In this document: in pieces, positions 15,652 to 18,205 of the stretch | Position numbering within the stretch: the first letter of the stretch is position 1 | Layout: each line of letters begins with the position of its first letter | Assembly (NCBI GenBank): GCA_016932075.1 | Contig: JAFGDP010000154.1 | Coordinates: 1 to 18,205, forward strand | Direction: 5' to 3' | Length of the DNA stretch: 18,205 nucleotides | Origin: Chitinispirillaceae bacterium | GTDB taxonomy: Bacteria > Fibrobacterota > Chitinivibrionia > Chitinivibrionales > Chitinispirillaceae | Notes under the pieces: model-generated | Told to the model about the DNA's origin: nothing | The model's database searches: none | Seen by the model: the letters and a program-made list of their open reading frames with translations, nothing else | Made by a program: the position numbers and the translations under genes

Positions 15652-17013
15652 ATGAAACAAGCAGTACGAGGGGTGACGCATACAATTGCCTGTTGTATAC
15701 TTTCCTTTTGCGGAACGATCGTGGCCGCCAGTGATGATGTCGTCATCACGCCGACAGGCAGTGCCGCCCTGGAGGCCGGGCAAATAAAAGAGGGGTTTTT
15801 TAAGCCCACCACTTCGTCACTGTATATTTATCCAATCTCCCATGTATGGCAGCAGAACGCACGCCTTTTTTTTGGATACGACGTCCTCATGAAAAACAAG
15901 CTGCATATGAATTTTACCGGCGGCGGCATCATCGCCTTTTCCACGCCCCAGCTCTCCAATTTTCCGGTCACCATGCAGACCCACCACATCTTTTATGTCG
16001 ATAAAGCGTACGCTGACTACCCGCTCGGCGATCCCAATCGCCTGTTTCTGCAGTTTCAACTCGGTCTGTTTCCCTATAAGTACAATCCCCATGTCCGTAA
16101 CCTCGGCGAGTACCTTTTCAGGACGCTTGCCTATCCGCTCGTGGTATATAACGAATTCGATTACCCCAAGGTTAACCTGCTTGGCGCCCGGATTCATTTC
16201 CAGTTTGCCGACAATCTCTTAGAAAACGACCTGCTCCTGCACAGCGAACTCATCGGAATTCCCGTACAGGATTGGTCGATAAGCGATATTCTCAGTTCTT
16301 CTATCGCGAAGGTGGTCACCATCGGCGCGGGGGTTTCATTTTCGCATTATTTATCGGTCTATCAAGGCCGTTACGCGCCATCATGGGCCGACCCTTATTA
16401 CTATCCGAACAACCTCGCCACCCAGGATAAAAATTATTTCCGGGTCAATATCGGCACCGATACGGCATATCTTGATTGGAAATCGATCCGGGCGATGGGC
16501 CTCTTTTCGATAGACCCTAAGCCGATTATTCCGCTCGATATTTTCGGTACAAACGACCTTATACTCTATGGGGAAATCGATGTAATAGGCTTGAAAAATT
16601 ATCCCTACCGCGTCGGCGATGTCGGGTATGACAGTGTAAGCGATAGGATTTTTTATACGGCCGGGTTTAACCTTCCGGGGTTCAAGATTATTGACCTCAT
16701 TACCGGAGAGATCGAATACTGTTCCAATAAAAGCGCGTTTTCAGACGAGAAAATCTACGGCAGCTCGACGCCGTCACTTCTTCCCGTCAGCCTGTCGCAA
16801 TATACCCCGAGAGTAAACAGAGCCTTGTGGCGCTGGTCCGTCTATGTAAAAAAATCATTTTTCGACGACCATTTTAATATTATTGCGCAGGCAGCCCGCG
16901 ATCATAAAAAAATCAATTTTTACTATTTCCAGAAGGATTATATGTCATTCATGGAAGCACTGCCAACGGTAAAAGACTGGTGGTGGACGTTTAAAACCGA
17001 ATTCAAGTTCTAG
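15652..17013 (+). CDS. Outer-membrane beta-barrel protein (porin-like)
   Basis: A 453-residue protein of no named family that I recognise. It has a signal peptide (about residues 1-26, ending near IVAAS), then many alternating amphipathic strands rich in Tyr, Phe and Trp (ARLFFGYDVLMKNKLHMNF, NRLFLQFQLGLFPYKYN, LILYGEIDVIGLKNYPY). The C-terminal strand WWWTFKTEFKF ends in Phe, the usual signal for BAM-mediated insertion into the outer membrane. Length fits a 14-18-strand barrel. A good ribosome binding site (GGAGG) precedes ATG 15652. Position between two GH3 genes suggests a channel for oligosaccharides released outside, which is an inference from context. It ends in TAG followed at once by TAA, a tandem stop. 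Confidence 0.75.
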   Translation: MKQAVRGVTHTIACCILSFCGTIVAASDDVVITPTGSAALEAGQIKEGFFKPTTSSLYIYPISHVWQQNARLFFGYDVLMKNKLHMNFTGGGIIAFSTPQLSNFPVTMQTHHIFYVDKAYADYPLGDPNRLFLQFQLGLFPYKYNPHVRNLGEYLFRTLAYPLVVYNEFDYPKVNLLGARIHFQFADNLLENDLLLHSELIGIPVQDWSISDILSSSIAKVVTIGAGVSFSHYLSVYQGRYAPSWADPYYYPNNLATQDKNYFRVNIGTDTAYLDWKSIRAMGLFSIDPKPIIPLDIFGTNDLILYGEIDVIGLKNYPYRVGDVGYDSVSDRIFYTAGFNLPGFKIIDLITGEIEYCSNKSAFSDEKIYGSSTPSLLPVSLSQYTPRVNRALWRWSVYVKKSFFDDHFNIIAQAARDHKKINFYYFQKDYMSFMEALPTVKDWWWTFKTEFKF

Positions 17014-17031
17014 TAAAAGGAGTGCTGCTTC

Positions 17032-18205
17032 ATGCGACGCTTAACCTTTCTCTGTGCGCTTATTATTATGTGCTGTTACTCCCTGTCTATTGGTCAGGCA
17101 ATTACGGGCCGGGTGATTTCGTCGTCGTCAAGTCCGATTGCCGACGCTGCGGTCTCGCTCACGGTGCGGGGCGTTGCAGTCAGGACCAACACCTCGGGCC
17201 AGTTCGCCCTTGACCTCTCTTCCACGCTGCCGCAGGCCCTAAAACGCGGCATCCGTTCGAACATGTATTATAACGGCCGCTCCTTTGTCATTACGGTAAC
17301 GGCTCCGCAACAAATCGCCATCGAGCAGTACGCGCTCAACGGTAAGAAAATCAGGACCGTTGCCGACAAGACGTTCGGGATCGGAACGCACGAGGTCCCC
17401 CTTGCGCCGGGAAAAATCGCCGAAGGCATTTCCATCATATGGATCACCCGGGGCGGCGACCGTTACTCATTGATTTTCGCTCATACGGGGCCCTTCCACT
17501 CGGTCATTGCCGGCAGCGGCGCCGCGGCGGCGGCGCGCAAGCTGGCGGTATCGCCGGCAACCGTGGGCGGCGAGGCGCTCGTGGTGTCAAAAACGGGATA
17601 CAACCCCCGGTCGCTCGATATCACGTCGTATGCCACGCAGAATCTCGGTGATATCGTACTCCTGACCGTGGCCGAGGATTCAGCAGCCATCGAGTCGAAA
17701 GTGGACTCGCTTCTTGCGTTCATGTCCAATGCGCAAAAGGCCGGGCAGATGGTGCAGGTGATCAATTCGCTCGTCAGCCCCGACGACGTCAGGAACTACG
17801 GGTTTGGATCCGTTTTTAACGGCGGCGAGGAGCCGGTAAGTCCCAATACTCCGGCAAACTGGGCTACCCGTCTCAACGCCCTGCAGGATGGCGCACTCGC
17901 CTCCACCCTCAAGATCCCGATGATTTACGGGCTCGACGCGGTGCACGGCAACGGAAAAGTCGTAGGGTCTACCATTTTCCCGCACAATATCGGGCTCGGG
18001 TGTACGGGCGACAGCGCTCTCGTTGAACGGGTCGGACGCATCACCGCCTATGAGTGCAGGGCGCTCGGCATCCATCTGACCTTTGCGCCGTGCGTATCCG
18101 TGGTGCGCGACGAACGCTGGGGCCGCACCTACGAAGGGTTCGGCGAAACCCCGGAGATCAACAGCAGGATGGGCGCCGCCATAACGCGGGGTTTGCAGGG
18201 AGACG
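17032..18205 (+). CDS. GH3 glycoside hydrolase with nested N-terminal domains (3' end outside window)
   Basis: An open frame from ATG 17032 (AGGAG upstream) to the window end, 391 residues visible. A signal peptide covers residues 1-23 (ends SIGQA). Residues 24-63 (ITGRV, SSPIADAAVSLTVRG, TNTSGQFALDL) are the first half of a carboxypeptidase-regulatory-like beta domain. Residues about 80-150 (FVITVTAPQQIAIEQYALNG, GIGTHEVPLAPGKIAEGISI) look like a FlgD-like domain. Residues about 180-212 (EALVVSKTGY, YATQNLGDIVLLT) read as the missing second half of the first domain. The GH3 barrel starts near 215: IPMIYGLDAVHGNGKVVGST, IFPHNIGLG, AYECRALGIHLTFAPCVSVV, RDERWGRTYEGFGETPEI. These are typical of the exo-beta-1,3/1,4-glucanase and cellodextrinase branch of GH3. 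The nucleophile and the second GH3 domain lie beyond the window. Last visible gene of the operon, 18 bp after the barrel gene. Confidence 0.85.
   Translation, partial: MRRLTFLCALIIMCCYSLSIGQAITGRVISSSSSPIADAAVSLTVRGVAVRTNTSGQFALDLSSTLPQALKRGIRSNMYYNGRSFVITVTAPQQIAIEQYALNGKKIRTVADKTFGIGTHEVPLAPGKIAEGISIIWITRGGDRYSLIFAHTGPFHSVIAGSGAAAAARKLAVSPATVGGEALVVSKTGYNPRSLDITSYATQNLGDIVLLTVAEDSAAIESKVDSLLAFMSNAQKAGQMVQVINSLVSPDDVRNYGFGSVFNGGEEPVSPNTPANWATRLNALQDGALASTLKIPMIYGLDAVHGNGKVVGSTIFPHNIGLGCTGDSALVERVGRITAYECRALGIHLTFAPCVSVVRDERWGRTYEGFGETPEINSRMGAAITRGLQGD

Noticed and set aside
17022..17213. 63-codon plus-strand frame at the start of the second GH3 gene
   Set aside because: It is in a different frame from the GH3 gene, whose frame starts at 17032 with a ribosome binding site, signal peptide and recognisable domains.

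Overview
The window (18,205 bp) looks like chromosomal DNA of a Gram-negative, anaerobic, polysaccharide-degrading bacterium. Evidence for this is an outer-membrane beta-barrel protein ending in Phe, several Sec signal peptides and one Tat signal peptide, and secreted glycoside hydrolases that carry FlgD-like/secretion-tail-like beta domains. That mix, with an N-terminal regulatory-like domain on a family GH3 enzyme and GC-rich structured intergenic repeats, recalls Fibrobacterota (Chitinispirillia/Chitinivibrionia type). The lineage is an inference from style, not from a marker gene.

Left part (1-5290): the 3' end of a small nucleotidyltransferase-like gene runs into a dispersed repeat, and a small Cys-containing protein follows. 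Next is a glutamate dehydrogenase gene that is intact over 428 codons except for one in-frame amber codon (1144-1146), lying between the catalytic Lys and Asp codons. 55 bp further on, the same strand encodes a 1062-residue protein with a GAF-like N-terminus, a PEP-synthase/PPDK-type ATP-grasp domain and a C-terminal nucleotidyltransferase domain. It has no phosphohistidine swivel or PEP domain.

Middle (5291-8124): two long stretches without convincing genes flank a Tat-targeted histone-deacetylase-superfamily hydrolase (minus strand, 6271-7362). These stretches hold a second copy of the dispersed repeat, a hairpin around a common REP-like core, and an element of about 190 bp with several hairpins (7521-7706).

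Right part (8125-18205): a secreted Lys/Pro/Glu-rich protein converges on, and overlaps by 42 bp, a GH128-like glucanase on the minus strand. Upstream of the glucanase on the same strand is an rRNA/tRNA uracil-5-methyltransferase. Divergent from it, behind a good sigma70-type promoter, is a tight plus-strand operon with gaps of 12-22 bp: a small secreted protein with a FlgD-like tail, a GH3 beta-glucosidase, an outer-membrane beta-barrel, and a second GH3 enzyme cut by the window end. In that second GH3 protein a FlgD-like domain appears to be inserted inside a carboxypeptidase-regulatory-like domain.

Together the endo-acting GH128 enzyme, two GH3 enzymes and an outer-membrane channel candidate suggest a beta-glucan degradation and uptake locus. 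The substrate (beta-1,3-glucan is favoured by GH128) is inferred. No tRNA, rRNA, CRISPR array, insertion sequence or phage gene was recognised.
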